From NCBI RefSeq assembly GCF_018279705.1, contig NZ_CP036498.1, forward strand, positions 5,287,001 through 5,351,000: DNA of 64,000 bases, in the 5' to 3' direction. Made by a program: the position numbers and the translations under genes. Under the pieces are notes generated by a model. The model saw only the letters and a list, made by a program, of their open reading frames with translations. It was not told where the DNA came from and did no database searches. This stretch comes from Tardiphaga alba (GTDB lineage Bacteria; Pseudomonadota; Alphaproteobacteria; Rhizobiales; Xanthobacteraceae). Below, piece after piece: positions 43,769 through 53,504 of the stretch (position 1 is its first letter; the number at the start of each line of letters is the position of its first letter).

Positions 43769-43908
43769 CGGCTGCCGGCAAGATCGTCGTCGAGACCTTC
43801 GTCGAGACATTCAACTGAACAACTCCCCGCGAAGCTGTATTCAGCACCTGTCCGCATCTAGACTGCGGGCATGACCGGCCATGTCTGCGCCGGCCCGGAT
43901 AGCTGCTG

Positions 43909-45684
43909 ATGATCAAACTCTATATTCGCGTGCTGGACCTTCTCGGCAAGGAGAAACGCCTCGGCTGGATTCTGGCCCTGGCCAACCTGCTGCTAGCCGG
44001 CGCCCAGTTTGCCGAACCGGTGCTGTTCGGTCGCATCATCGATGTGTTGTCGAACAACCTGTCCACCAGCGCCACGCCATCGGGCGGCGCATCGCCATGG
44101 CCCCTGCTCGCCGCCTGGGTCGGCTTTGGCCTGTTCACGATCTTTTGCGGCGCCATCGTCGCGCTCCACGCCGATCGGCTGGCGCATCGCCAGCGCCAGG
44201 CGGTCCTGACCGACTATTTCGAACACATCATGCAATTGCCGCTGACCTTCCATAGCGGCACCCATTCGGGCCGCCTGATGAAGGTGATGCTCGCAGGCAC
44301 CGATGCGCTGTGGCGCGTCTGGCTCGGCTTCTTCCGCGAGCACTTCGCCTCGATCGTGTCGCTGCTCGTGCTGCTGCCGCTGTCGGTCTATCTCAACTGG
44401 CGGCTTGCCGTTCTGCTCATCGTGCTCTGCCTGGTGTTCACCCTGCTGACCACGCTGGTGGTGCGCAAGACGTTCAGCATGCAGAGCGCTGTCGAGGATC
44501 ACTATGGCGATCTGTCCGCACGTGCCTCGGATGCGCTGGGCAATGTCGCGCTGGTGCAGAGCTTCACCCGCATCGATGCCGAGGTGCAGGGCCTGCGCGG
44601 CCTCTCCCGCGAATTGCTGGCGGCGCAGATGCCGGTGCTGTCGTGGTGGGCGATCGTCTCGGTGATCACCCGCGCCTCCACCACCATCACGGTGCTGGCC
44701 ATCTTCACCGTCGGCATCGCCCTGCATCAGCAGGGGCTGACCACCGTCGGCGAGATCGTGATGTTCGTGTCCTTCGCGACCATGCTGATCCAGCGTCTCG
44801 AACAGGTCGTCGGCTTCATCAACAGCGTGTTCATGGAGGCCCCGCGCCTGCGCGACTTCATGAACGTGCTCGACGCCGTGCCGACGGTGCGCGACCGCAT
44901 CGACGCCGTCGATCCCGGCCGCATGCAGGGCCTGGTCGAGTTTCATGACGTCTCGTTTTCCTATGACGGCAAGCGCCCGGCCATCGAAGACCTCACCTTC
45001 ACGGCACTGCCCGGCCAGACCATCGCGCTGGTCGGCGCCACCGGCGCCGGCAAATCGACGGCGATTGCCCTGTTGCATCGCGCCTTCGACCCGCAATCCG
45101 GCATAGTCAGCATCGACGGCATGGACGTGCGGGCGCTCACTCTGTCGGGCCTCCGCCGCAATATCGGCGTCGTCTTCCAGGAAGCACTGCTGTTCAACCG
45201 CTCCATCGCCGACAATCTGCGCGTCGGCAAGCCCGACGCGACCGATGACGAACTGCGCCTCGCCGCCGAACGCGCCCAGGCCCTCGACTTCATCACCCGC
45301 AGCGATGCCGGCTTCGACACCAATGCCGGCGAGCGCGGCCGCATGCTGTCGGGCGGCGAGCGTCAACGTCTCTCCATCGCCCGCGCTTTACTTAAAGATC
45401 CACCGATCCTGATCCTCGACGAGGCCACCAGCGCGCTCGATGCCGTGACCGAGGCCAAGCTCAATATCGCGCTCGACGAGGTGATGAAGGGACGAACCAC
45501 CTTCGTGATCGCGCATCGCCTGTCCACCATCCGCAACGCCACGCGCATTCTCGTCTTCGAGAACGGACGCGTGACCGAAGCGGGAACTTTCGATGAACTC
45601 GTGGCGCAAGGCGGCTACTTTGCCGAACTCGCCAAGGCGCAGTTCATGGTGCAGGAACAAGCGCGAACCGATGCGGGGCTTTAA
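43909..45684 (+). CDS. ndvA: NdvA-like cyclic beta-glucan ABC exporter (fused permease-ATPase)
   Basis: A 591-residue half-transporter with six helices (about residues 15-310) and an ATP-binding domain (about 340-580): Walker [11 protein letters not shown]-loop VFQEALLFN, signature LSGGERQR, Walker [10 protein letters not shown], and H-loop IAHRLSTI. Sequence and architecture match NdvA/ChvA, the inner-membrane exporter of cyclic beta-1,2-glucan. The glucan synthase gene is not in the window, so the substrate is inferred. It functions as a homodimer. Confidence 0.83.
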   Translation: MIKLYIRVLDLLGKEKRLGWILALANLLLAGAQFAEPVLFGRIIDVLSNNLSTSATPSGGASPWPLLAAWVGFGLFTIFCGAIVALHADRLAHRQRQAVLTDYFEHIMQLPLTFHSGTHSGRLMKVMLAGTDALWRVWLGFFREHFASIVSLLVLLPLSVYLNWRLAVLLIVLCLVFTLLTTLVVRKTFSMQSAVEDHYGDLSARASDALGNVALVQSFTRIDAEVQGLRGLSRELLAAQMPVLSWWAIVSVITRASTTITVLAIFTVGIALHQQGLTTVGEIVMFVSFATMLIQRLEQVVGFINSVFMEAPRLRDFMNVLDAVPTVRDRIDAVDPGRMQGLVEFHDVSFSYDGKRPAIEDLTFTALPGQTIALVGATGAGKSTAIALLHRAFDPQSGIVSIDGMDVRALTLSGLRRNIGVVFQEALLFNRSIADNLRVGKPDATDDELRLAAERAQALDFITRSDAGFDTNAGERGRMLSGGERQRLSIARALLKDPPILILDEATSALDAVTEAKLNIALDEVMKGRTTFVIAHRLSTIRNATRILVFENGRVTEAGTFDELVAQGGYFAELAKAQFMVQEQARTDAGL

Positions 45685-46010
45685 GGAGCCAGACATGGTT
45701 GTCGTCGCCCGGCTCGACCGGGCGATCCAGTAGACATAAACGGTCGTGTTTACTGGGTCACCCGGTCCTAGCGCGCAATTGCGCGCATGGCCGGGTGACG
45801 ACAATTGAGTTTGCATCGCCGAACTTTGGCCCCTTTCCTCACCGATTTAACGCCATCGCCACTGTTCTGATGCTCCCGGCCGGTATAGGTTTGCTGCCAT
45901 CACTGCGTGACGGCGCAATCGATTTGAGAGCCACGAACCCTCATTGTCTTAAATTAGCTGCGCACGGTGCCGAGGCACTGCAGGCGGGCCGCCAAGACCG
46001 GAACCGGATA
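45685..46010. other. Non-coding region holding a dispersed repeat
   Basis: The 326 bases between ndvA and the carboxypeptidase gene. The first third is the family C repeat (45699-45805). The remainder can be read in frame with the carboxypeptidase but shows no signal peptide or family sequence, and I treat it as untranslated leader and promoter. Confidence 0.5.
45699..45805. repeat. Dispersed intergenic palindrome, family C copy 1
   Basis: TTGTCGTCGCCCGG at the left pairs with CCGGGTGACGACAA at the right. Inside are GTTTACTGGGTCACCCGGTCCT and the palindrome GCGCGCAATTGCGCGC. The same blocks occur, rearranged, at 50736-50858. Confidence 0.8.
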
Positions 46011-47474
46011 GTGCAGTTTCCCTCCGCCTCCCCTCGCTGGTCATTGAACTCGTTTGGTGCCGTCGTGGCGCTCGCGCTATGCGCATTGGCGCCGCGGACT
46101 GCGAGCGCCGAAGCGACGCTGGTGATCGAGGCCGACACCGGCAAGGTGTTGCAGGCAGAGAATGCCACCTATCCGTGGCACCCGGCGTCCGTGACCAAGA
46201 TCATGACCGCCTATGTGACGCTGAAGGCGGTGAAGGAAGGACGCATCCGCCTCGACTCCGTGTTCACGGTATCGCCGGTCTCGGCCTCCCAAGCGCCGTC
46301 GAAAATGGGGTTTGCCGCCGGTACCCAGATCACTGTCGAGAACGCCCTCACCATGATGATGGTGAAGTCGGCCAATGACATGGCCGCCGTGCTGGCCGAA
46401 GGCGTCGGCGGTTCCATCGACGGCTTCTCGGGCATGATGAACGCCAATGCCCAGCGGCTCGGCATGACGCAGACCCACTATGTCAATCCGAACGGCCTGC
46501 CAGCGGACGAGCAGGTGACCTCCGCGCGCGACCTCGCCATCCTCGCGCGTGCCGTCATCCGCGACCTGCCCGAATACGAATACTTCATGCACATCCCCGC
46601 GATGAAATTCGGCCGCCGCATCACCCCGAATTTCAACAAGCTGATCGGCCGCTATCCCGGCGCCGACGGTTTCAAGACCGGCTTCATCTGTGCCTCCGGC
46701 TACAACCTCGTCGCCTCCGCGACGCGCAACAACAAGCGCCTGATCGCCGTCGTGCTCGGCTCGACCTCCGGGCACGCCCGCGCCGTGAAGGCCGCGCAGC
46801 TGCTCGAAGCCGGTTTCGGCAACAGCAATGGCGGCCTGACTTGGCTGAAACCGGCACTCGGCACTGTCGATGCCATGGCTCCGATCGACGCCGCGCCGCC
46901 GAACCTGCGCGATGAGATGTGCGGACCGAAGCGCAAGCGCCAGGGTCCGATCAGCGATGAAGATGCCGTGGCCAGCAGCGAAGCCGGCAGCAACGCCGCA
47001 CTGTCGTTCTTCTCGGGTGGCTTACAGCCGCCGACATTGCGACCCGAGGACATGATGGCTGCGGCCGCAGCGCCCGTCGAACCGGTGATCGTCTATACCG
47101 GCCCGAAAAAGACCGGTGCCGACCTGATCGCCGCCAACGCGGTGGAAGAAGCCAAGCAGACCCCCAAAGCCAAAGGCAAAAAGGGCGCGAAAACCGCAGC
47201 GAAGAAGCCGGCTGCGACGGCAGATGCCAAACCTGCTGCCGATGCAAAACCTGCAGCCAAACCGGCAGCCAAGCCCGCCGCGCCAAAGCAGGCCGCAGCA
47301 AAACCCGACGCTGCACCGAAGCCGGCTGCAGCTGCCAAGCCTGCCGCAAAGCCAGCAGCGGCAGCTGCGACACCCGCACCCGCCAAGCCGAAGCCGGCAG
47401 CAGCCAAGCCGCCGGCGCCCAAGCCCGCGGCTACCGGTGAAGCCAAGCCGGCTGCGACAGCTCCGCGCAGCTAG
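46011..47474 (+). CDS. D-alanyl-D-alanine carboxypeptidase (penicillin-binding protein 5/6 type)
   Basis: A 487-residue exported enzyme trimming the terminal D-Ala of peptidoglycan stem peptides. The GTG at 46011 is chosen because the signal peptide (SLNSFGAVVALALCALAPRTASA) begins just after it; upstream codons run through a dispersed repeat. The active-site motifs are SVTK (after PWHPA), SAND and KTG (DGFKTGFIC). The C-terminal about 150 residues are Ala/Lys/Pro-rich (KPAAKPAAP repeats), probably a periplasmic wall-contacting tail. There is no C-terminal amphipathic anchor as in E. coli DacA. Confidence 0.9.
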   Translation: MQFPSASPRWSLNSFGAVVALALCALAPRTASAEATLVIEADTGKVLQAENATYPWHPASVTKIMTAYVTLKAVKEGRIRLDSVFTVSPVSASQAPSKMGFAAGTQITVENALTMMMVKSANDMAAVLAEGVGGSIDGFSGMMNANAQRLGMTQTHYVNPNGLPADEQVTSARDLAILARAVIRDLPEYEYFMHIPAMKFGRRITPNFNKLIGRYPGADGFKTGFICASGYNLVASATRNNKRLIAVVLGSTSGHARAVKAAQLLEAGFGNSNGGLTWLKPALGTVDAMAPIDAAPPNLRDEMCGPKRKRQGPISDEDAVASSEAGSNAALSFFSGGLQPPTLRPEDMMAAAAAPVEPVIVYTGPKKTGADLIAANAVEEAKQTPKAKGKKGAKTAAKKPAATADAKPAADAKPAAKPAAKPAAPKQAAAKPDAAPKPAAAAKPAAKPAAAAATPAPAKPKPAAAKPPAPKPAATGEAKPAATAPRS

Positions 47475-47712
47475 ACCTTCGTCGAACCGTCACGTGCTCC
47501 TTGCCTGCCGCGAAATTCATCACGCGGCGAGATGGGCTGGATGTCGCGCGTCGGCGCGCAAACGTGTCGCAGTTTCAGCCTGCGTCCCTAACCAATGTCA
47601 TGCGTTAATCCTCCAACGCCGTCCGGCCATGTCATTGTTGCGGCGCGACTTGCTATCACCGCGCGATCTGCTCAATACTTCCCGCAACAATAATTTTTCG
47701 AGGGGGAATGTC

Positions 47713-49401
47713 ATGGAACGCATCTGGCTCAAACACTATCCCGCAGGCGTCCCGGCCGACATCGACACCAGCCAGTACCCGTCGCTGGTCGCACTGCTGG
47801 AAGAGAGCTTTGCGAAGTTTCGCGATCGCAAGGCCTTCATCTGCATGGACAAGTCGATCACCTATCGTGAACTCGACGAGATGTCCGTGGCGCTCGGCGC
47901 CTATCTGCAAAGCAAGGGCCTCGCCAAGGGCGCGCGCGTCGCGCTGATGATGCCCAATGTGCTCCAATATCCCGTCGCCACCGCCGCGGTGCTGCGCGCC
48001 GGCTATGCCGTGGTCAATGTCAATCCGCTCTACACGCCGCGCGAGCTCGAGCATCAGCTCAAGGACTCCGGCGCCGAAGCCATCATCGTGCTGGAGAACT
48101 TCGCCTCCACCGTGCAGCAGGTGATCGCCAAGACCAATGTGAAGCACGTGATCCTCGGCAGCATGGGCGACATGCTCGGCTTCAAGGGCGTGATCGTGAA
48201 CCTGGTGGTTCGTCGCGTGAAGAAGATGGTGCCGGCCTATGACCTGCCCGGCGCGGTGTGGTTCAACGACGCGCTCACCGCCGGCCGCAGCATGAAGCTG
48301 AACAAGCCGACGCTTGGCCCGGACGACGTCGCCTTCCTGCAATATACCGGCGGCACCACCGGCGTCTCCAAGGGCGCGACGCTGGCCCATCGCAACATCA
48401 TCGCCAACATGCTGCAGAACGACGCCTGGCTGCAGCCGGCGATCCGCAAGCCGCCGCATACGGACCAACTCTTCATCGTCTGCGCGCTGCCGCTGTATCA
48501 CATCTTCGCGCTGACGGCCTGCTTCCTGCTCGCGGTGCGCGCCGGCGGCGTCAACCTGCTGATCCCCAACCCGCGCGACATGCCGGGCTTCGTGAAGGAG
48601 CTGAAGAAGTATCAGGTCAACAGCTTCCCGGCCGTCAACACGCTCTATAACGGCCTGCTGAACACGCCCGGCTTCGACGAAGTCGACTTCTCCAAGCTCA
48701 AGATCTCCAATGGCGGCGGCATGGCCGTGCAGCGGGCGGTCGCCGAGAAGTGGCAGAAGATGACCGGCTGCCTGGTTGCCGAAGGCTACGGCCTCTCCGA
48801 GACCTCGCCGACGCTGACCTGCAACCCCGCCGATGTCGACGAATTCACCGGCACCATCGGCCTGCCGGTGTCGTCGACCTATATCTCGATCCGCGACGAC
48901 GACGGCAATGAAGTGCCGCTCGGCGAAGCCGGCGAAATCTGCGCCAAGGGTCCGCAGGTGATGGCGGGCTACTGGAATCGGCCGGAAGAGACCGCCAAGG
49001 TGATGACCGCCGATGGCTTCTTCCGCACCGGCGACATCGGCATCATGAATGCCGACGGCTTCACCAAGATCGTCGATCGCAAGAAGGACATGGTGCTGGT
49101 CTCCGGCTTCAACGTCTATCCGAACGAAGTCGAGGACGTGATCGCGAGCCATCCGGGCGTGATGGAATGCGCCGTCATCGGCGTGCCGGACGCAAAGACC
49201 ACCGAGGCGGTGAAGGCGTTCATCGTCAAGAAGGATCCGAGCGTCACGGCGGAAGACATCATCAAGTTCTGCGGCACGCAGCTCACCAACTACAAGGTGC
49301 CGAAGCAGATCGAATTCCGCGACGCCTTGCCGAAGACCAATGTCGGCAAGATTCTCCGCCGCGAGCTCCGCGACGAGAAGAAGCAGAACGCAGCAGCGTA
49401 G
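47713..49401 (+). CDS. fadD: Long-chain fatty-acid-CoA ligase
   Basis: A 562-residue AMP-forming acyl-CoA synthetase. The start follows AGGGGG. The P-loop YTGGTTGVSKGATLAHRN, the adenine motif EGYGLSETSP, the hinge DRKKDMVLVSGFNVYP and the C-terminal catalytic Lys in KTNVGKILRREL are all present, and length and N-terminus (MERIWLKHYPAGVP) match FadD. It activates fatty acids for beta-oxidation or lipid synthesis at the inner membrane. Confidence 0.93.
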   Translation: MERIWLKHYPAGVPADIDTSQYPSLVALLEESFAKFRDRKAFICMDKSITYRELDEMSVALGAYLQSKGLAKGARVALMMPNVLQYPVATAAVLRAGYAVVNVNPLYTPRELEHQLKDSGAEAIIVLENFASTVQQVIAKTNVKHVILGSMGDMLGFKGVIVNLVVRRVKKMVPAYDLPGAVWFNDALTAGRSMKLNKPTLGPDDVAFLQYTGGTTGVSKGATLAHRNIIANMLQNDAWLQPAIRKPPHTDQLFIVCALPLYHIFALTACFLLAVRAGGVNLLIPNPRDMPGFVKELKKYQVNSFPAVNTLYNGLLNTPGFDEVDFSKLKISNGGGMAVQRAVAEKWQKMTGCLVAEGYGLSETSPTLTCNPADVDEFTGTIGLPVSSTYISIRDDDGNEVPLGEAGEICAKGPQVMAGYWNRPEETAKVMTADGFFRTGDIGIMNADGFTKIVDRKKDMVLVSGFNVYPNEVEDVIASHPGVMECAVIGVPDAKTTEAVKAFIVKKDPSVTAEDIIKFCGTQLTNYKVPKQIEFRDALPKTNVGKILRRELRDEKKQNAAA

Positions 49402-49407
49402 GGATCA

Positions 49408-49496
49408 TGTAGGGTGGGCAAAGGCGCTCTTGCGCCGTGCCCACCTTCATCCGCCGAGCGCGGGATGGTAGGCACGCTTCGCTTTGCCCACCCTAC
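49408..49496. repeat. Dispersed intergenic palindrome, family B copy 2
   Basis: TGTAGGGTGGGCAAAG at the left and CTTTGCCCACCCTAC at the right, with inner GCGCTCTTGCGCCGTGCCCACC. It is the same as 41943-42032 in its outer arms and different in the centre. It begins seven bases after the fadD stop and ends eleven bases before the DUF924 start. Confidence 0.8.
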
Positions 49497-49506
49497 GGAA
49501 TCCTGC

Positions 49507-50052
49507 ATGACCTCAACAACTCCCTCCGACATCATCACATTCTGGACCGACGCCGGCTGGGACCGCTGGTACACCCGTGACGACGCCTTCGACGCCGAGA
49601 TCAGGGCGCGCTTCCTGCCCGTCTATGAAGACGCGCGCGATGGCAAGCTGGCCGCTTGGGAAAACACGGACGACGGTACGCTGGCGCTGATCCTGCTGCT
49701 CGACCAATTCCCGCGCAATCTCTTCCGCGACGATCCCCGCGCTTTCGCGACCGATGCCGTCTGCTGCGCGCTGGCCAGGCGCGCCATCGCCCGCGGCGTC
49801 GGCGATCGCGTCGATCCCGTGATGCGCCAGTTCGTCTACATGCCACTGATGCACTCCGAAGACATGGCCGATCAGGAGCATTGCTGCGCCCTCTTCCGCG
49901 CCACCGGCGAGACCGACAATCTGAAATTCGCTGACATCCATGCGGACATCATCCGCCGCTTCGGCCGCTTCCCGCACCGGAACGCCGTGCTCGGCCGCGA
50001 CACGACAGCCGAGGAGCAGGCGTTTCTCGATGCGGGTGGATTTAAGGGGTAG
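49507..50052 (+). CDS. DUF924-family protein
   Basis: A 181-residue helical cytoplasmic protein. DUF924 motifs are ILLLDQFPRNLFRDDPRAFATD and FVYMPLMHSEDMADQEHC, then FGRFPHRNAVLGR. The fold is tetratricopeptide-like and no activity is established. It is read through from the family B repeat, with GGAATCC as a possible weak ribosome-binding site. Confidence 0.88.
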   Translation: MTSTTPSDIITFWTDAGWDRWYTRDDAFDAEIRARFLPVYEDARDGKLAAWENTDDGTLALILLLDQFPRNLFRDDPRAFATDAVCCALARRAIARGVGDRVDPVMRQFVYMPLMHSEDMADQEHCCALFRATGETDNLKFADIHADIIRRFGRFPHRNAVLGRDTTAEEQAFLDAGGFKG

Positions 50053-50055
50053 GTC

Positions 50056-50161
50056 GTCATTGCGAGGAGCGCAGCGACGAAGCAACCCAGGGGCCAAGAG
50101 CAAAGACTGGATTGCTTCGCCCAAACGAATTGCTTCGCAATTCGTCAGGGCTCGCAATGAC
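50056..50161. repeat. Dispersed intergenic repeat, family D
   Basis: GTCATTGCGAGGAGCGCAGCGACGAAGCAA at the left matches in reverse the right end CTCGCAATGAC, and a central ATTGCTTCGC..GAATTGCTTCGCAATTCG part forms its own hairpin. This is a common repeat type in Bradyrhizobium genomes. Only one copy is seen in this window. It starts four bases after the DUF924 stop. Confidence 0.65.
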
Positions 50162-50226
50162 GGTGAATATTGTGCCCATCATCACCCCGGTCTAAAAACC
50201 CTCACCTACATCCGGAGAAAGCGACC

Positions 50227-50712
50227 ATGAGCATCCAAGTCGGCGACAAGCTGCCCGAGACCAAGTTTCGCGTGATGACCGAGGAAGGCCCGGTGGTGAA
50301 ATCCACCGACGATATCTTCAAGGGCAAGAAAGTGGCGCTGTTCGCGGTGCCCGGCGCCTATACCGGCACCTGCCACAAGATGCATCTGCCGAGCATCTTC
50401 CTCAATGCCTATGCCATCAAGGGCAAGGGCGTCGATACCATCGCCATCACCTCGGTCAACGACGCGTTCGTGATGAATGCCTGGAAGAAAGACACCGACC
50501 TGCGCGACGAAGCGGTGTTCCTGGCCGACGGCAATGCCGAATTCGCCAAGGCCATCGGCCTCGACCTCGACGCCTCCGGCAACGGCCTCGGCATCCGCTC
50601 CAAGCGCTATTCGATGCTGGTGGAAGACGGCAAGGTGACCAAGCTCAACCTCGAGCCGGCACCGGGCAAGGTCGAAGTCTCCGGCGGCGATACGCTGCTG
50701 GGGCAGCTGTGA
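50227..50712 (+). CDS. Peroxiredoxin (Prx5/hybrid type)
   Basis: A 161-residue cytoplasmic thiol peroxidase reducing H2O2 and organic peroxides. The peroxidatic Cys49 is in PGAYTGTCH, with the Prx5-type sequence FLADGNAEFAKAIGLDLD and SKRYSMLVEDGKV. No second conserved Cys is seen, so recycling probably needs glutathione or glutaredoxin. GGAGAAAG precedes the ATG at a good distance. It is a stand-alone gene. Confidence 0.92.
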   Translation: MSIQVGDKLPETKFRVMTEEGPVVKSTDDIFKGKKVALFAVPGAYTGTCHKMHLPSIFLNAYAIKGKGVDTIAITSVNDAFVMNAWKKDTDLRDEAVFLADGNAEFAKAIGLDLDASGNGLGIRSKRYSMLVEDGKVTKLNLEPAPGKVEVSGGDTLLGQL

Positions 50713-50735
50713 GCTGAGGCTCACGAAACACGCAC

Positions 50736-50858
50736 TGTCGTCGCCCGGCCGTGCGCGCAATTGCGCGCTAGGACCGGGTGACCCAGTAGACACCGGCTTC
50801 GGTGATTATCTTCAAAGATAGCGTTTACTGGATCACCCGCTTTCGCGGGTGATGACAG
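50736..50858. repeat. Dispersed intergenic palindrome, family C copy 2
   Basis: The blocks TGTCGTCGCCCGG, GCGCGCAATTGCGCGC, GACCGGGTGACCCAGTAGAC, GTTTACTGGATCACCCG and GGGTGATGACAG are in part the same as those at 45699-45805 but in another order. It fills the gap between the convergent peroxiredoxin and rnhA genes. Confidence 0.78.
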
Positions 50859-50866
50859 TTAGAGCC

Positions 50867-51313
50867 CTACTTCTTCCGCGCTTCCGCCAAACCATCCCGC
50901 GCCAGTTGATCCGCGCGTTCGTTCTCGGCGTGGCCGGCATGGCCCTTGACCCAGTGCCACCTGATCTCATGCGTATGCAGCGCGCTGTCCAGCCGCTGCC
51001 AGAGATCGACATTCTTCACGGGCTTCTTGTCGGCGGTCTTCCAGCCATTGCGCTTCCAGCCGTGAATCCAACTCATGATTCCGTTGCGCAGATACTGGCT
51101 GTCGGTGTGGAGATCGACGCTGCACGGCTTCTTCAGCGCTTCCAGCGCCGAGATGGCAGCCATCAGCTCCATACGATTGTTGGTCGTATGCGCCTCGCCG
51201 CCCTTCAGCTCTTTTTCGGCATCGCCGAAACGCAGGATCGCGCCCCAGCCGCCCGGCCCCGGATTCCCTGAACAGGCGCCGTCCGTATAGATCGTTACCG
51301 GCTGTGTGCTCAC
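50867..51313 (-). CDS. rnhA: Ribonuclease HI
   Basis: A 148-residue enzyme that cuts the RNA strand of RNA-DNA hybrids. The catalytic carboxylates are visible as Asp11 ([14 protein letters not shown]), Glu49 (TNNRMELMA), Asp71 (HTDSQY) and an Asp near the C-terminus (NERADQLAR). The basic handle loop ([14 protein letters not shown]) is present. The GTG start overlaps the thrB stop (GTGA), so it is co-translated with thrB. Confidence 0.95.
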   Translation of the reverse strand: MSTQPVTIYTDGACSGNPGPGGWGAILRFGDAEKELKGGEAHTTNNRMELMAAISALEALKKPCSVDLHTDSQYLRNGIMSWIHGWKRNGWKTADKKPVKNVDLWQRLDSALHTHEIRWHWVKGHAGHAENERADQLARDGLAEARKK

Positions 51314-52290
51314 GCAGGCTGTCCTGCAGCTTCCAGGCCGTAATCGGCCATGCTCTTCACCGACTGATGAAAGCGCAGCTTGCGGACATATTCCAGCGGA
51401 TCCTTCGGCTTCACGAAGGCGCCCTCGGGCACATTGAGATAGTCGACCAGGCGCGTCAGCAGGAAGCGCAGCGCCGAGCCGCGCGCCAGCAACGGCATCG
51501 CCGCCTGCTCGGCCGGGGTGAGCGGACGCACCTTGTTATAGGCGTTCAGAAGTGCACGGGCCTTGGTGGCATTGAAGGAGAAATCCGGCTCAAAACACCA
51601 GGCATTGACGCAGATCGCCACGTCGTAAGCCAGCATGTCGTTGCAGGAGAACGGGAAGTCGATCAGGCCGGAAAGCTTGTCGCCGAGGAAGAACACATTG
51701 TCCGGAAACAGGTCGGCATGGATCACGCCTTGCGGCAGATCGCTCGGCCAATGCGCGGCGAGATCGTTGAGTTCGGTTTCGAGAAACGCACGCAGGCCCG
51801 GCTGCACCGTATCGGCACGCGGCGCTGCCAGGTCGAGCAGATGGCGCCAGCCTTCGACCGAGAGATTGTTGGCGCGCTTGAGCGGGAAATCCTGACCCGC
51901 CACATGCATGCGCGCCAGCGCGTCGCCGACACCGGCGCAATGCACGGCACTCGGCCGGCGCGGCCACATGCCTTCGAGGAAGTTGATGATCGCGGCCGGG
52001 CGGCCGGCCAGCGACGAATAGACCGCGCCATCACGCGTTTTCTGCGGCTGCGGGCACGTCACGCCGCGTTCGCACAGATGCGCCATCAGGCCGAGAAAAT
52101 ACGGCAGGTCGTCCAGCGCCACGCGCTTCTCGTAGAGCGTGAGGATATACGCGCCCTTCGAGGTATGCATGAGATAGTTGGAATTCTCGACGCCTTCGGC
52201 GATGCCCTTGTAGGAGAGCAATTCGCCGATATCGTATTGTTTCAGGAAGTCCGCGAGATCGTCATTTGCGACGTCAGTATAGACGGCCAT
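51310..52290 (-). CDS. thrB: Homoserine kinase (type II, aminoglycoside-phosphotransferase fold)
   Basis: A 326-residue kinase making O-phosphohomoserine for threonine synthesis. The start at ATG 52290 follows GAGG and matches the family N-terminus [15 protein letters not shown]. The kinase motifs are [24 protein letters not shown], the catalytic loop [14 protein letters not shown] and the metal Asp in [10 protein letters not shown]. It starts four bases after the ispH stop. Confidence 0.93.
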   Translation of the reverse strand: MAVYTDVANDDLADFLKQYDIGELLSYKGIAEGVENSNYLMHTSKGAYILTLYEKRVALDDLPYFLGLMAHLCERGVTCPQPQKTRDGAVYSSLAGRPAAIINFLEGMWPRRPSAVHCAGVGDALARMHVAGQDFPLKRANNLSVEGWRHLLDLAAPRADTVQPGLRAFLETELNDLAAHWPSDLPQGVIHADLFPDNVFFLGDKLSGLIDFPFSCNDMLAYDVAICVNAWCFEPDFSFNATKARALLNAYNKVRPLTPAEQAAMPLLARGSALRFLLTRLVDYLNVPEGAFVKPKDPLEYVRKLRFHQSVKSMADYGLEAAGQPA

Positions 52291-52294
52291 GGCC

Positions 52295-53272
52295 TCACGC
52301 GGCGGCTTCGGGACGCAGCGAGCGCGGCAGCGGGAAGAATTCGTTTTCTTCCGCAGCAGACACCGTCTCCACATTCAGCGTGTAGCGCTGCGCGAAGGCA
52401 TCCATGATTTCCTCGACGATCACTTCCGGCGCCGATGCGCCCGCGGTGATGCCGAGGCTGGTGATGCCTTCGAACATGCCCCAGTCGAGATCGCTGGCGC
52501 GCTGCGCCAGCACCGACACGCGGCAGCCCTCGCGCTCGGCGACTTCGCGCAGACGCTGCGAGTTCGACGAGTTCGGTGCACCGACCACGATCAAGGCGTC
52601 CACCACCGGCGCTACCTTCTTTACCGCGAGCTGGCGGTTGGTGGTTGCGTAGCAGATGTCTTCCTTGTGCGGGCCGTTGATATTCGGGAAGCGCTCCTTG
52701 AGCACGGCCACGATTTCCGCGGTGTCGTCGATCGACAGCGTGGTCTGGGTCACGAAGGCCAGGTTGTCCGGATTCTTCGGCTGGAAGGTCTGGGCATCCT
52801 CGGCGGTCTCGATCAGTTCGACAGCGCCCGGCGGCAGCTGGCCGACAGTGCCGACCACTTCCGGGTGATGCGAATGACCGATCAGCAGGATTTCGCGGCC
52901 GCGCTTGAAGTGGATCGCGGCCTCGCGGTGCACCTTGGTCACCAGCGGGCAGGTCGCATCCAGCGAGAAGAAATTGCGCTGGCGCGCATCCTCGGGAACC
53001 GACTTCGGCACGCCATGGGCGGAGAACACGACCGGAGCGGTAGTATTATCCGGAATCTCAGCGAGTTCTTCGACAAAGATCGCGCCCTTGGTCTTCAGGC
53101 TGTCCACGACATATTTGTTATGGACGATCTCGTGGCGGACATAGACCGGCGCGCCGTGGATGGCCAATGCGCGTTCGACCGTATCGATTGCCCGGACCAC
53201 GCCGGCACAGAAGCCGCGCGGCGAACAAAGAACGATTTTCAGGGCGGGTTTGGTCATATCGGGGCGATCCAT
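52295..53272 (-). CDS. ispH: 4-hydroxy-3-methylbut-2-enyl diphosphate reductase
   Basis: A 325-residue [4Fe-4S] enzyme for the last step of the MEP isoprenoid pathway, giving IPP and DMAPP. The cluster cysteines are in PRGFCAGV (Cys22), [11 protein letters not shown] and a third near residue 210 (ICYATTNRQ). HGVPKSV and the [10 protein letters not shown] motif are also present. The start at 53272 has AAGG upstream; ATG 53257 ([10 protein letters not shown]) is equally close to family N-termini. It is first in an ispH-thrB-rnhA operon. Confidence 0.94.
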   Translation of the reverse strand: MDRPDMTKPALKIVLCSPRGFCAGVVRAIDTVERALAIHGAPVYVRHEIVHNKYVVDSLKTKGAIFVEELAEIPDNTTAPVVFSAHGVPKSVPEDARQRNFFSLDATCPLVTKVHREAAIHFKRGREILLIGHSHHPEVVGTVGQLPPGAVELIETAEDAQTFQPKNPDNLAFVTQTTLSIDDTAEIVAVLKERFPNINGPHKEDICYATTNRQLAVKKVAPVVDALIVVGAPNSSNSQRLREVAEREGCRVSVLAQRASDLDWGMFEGITSLGITAGASAPEVIVEEIMDAFAQRYTLNVETVSAAEENEFFPLPRSLRPEAAA

Positions 53273-53504
53273 GTGCCTTGAGCGCCGCCCAAAAAAAGGC
53301 GCGCACCGTCAAATTGACGAAAATCAGCCAAAGGGCTTGTCTGCATAAGGACTTGGGGCCGGTTTACGGCGCTGTCAAGGCCGAAACGTTCGCCATTGCG
53401 CGTCAGCCCCGGCACAGCTTATATAGAAGGCTAATTCCCCGTCATCCCCGATGACCAGACGGCTCCGCCTCCTCGAGGTGGGCGGAGCGCAAAGGAGATT
53501 TGCC

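Noticed and set aside
45699..46010. A longer N-terminus for the D,D-carboxypeptidase, starting at 45699 or 45870.
   Set aside because: It would read through a dispersed repeat and place about 100 unrelated residues before the signal peptide.
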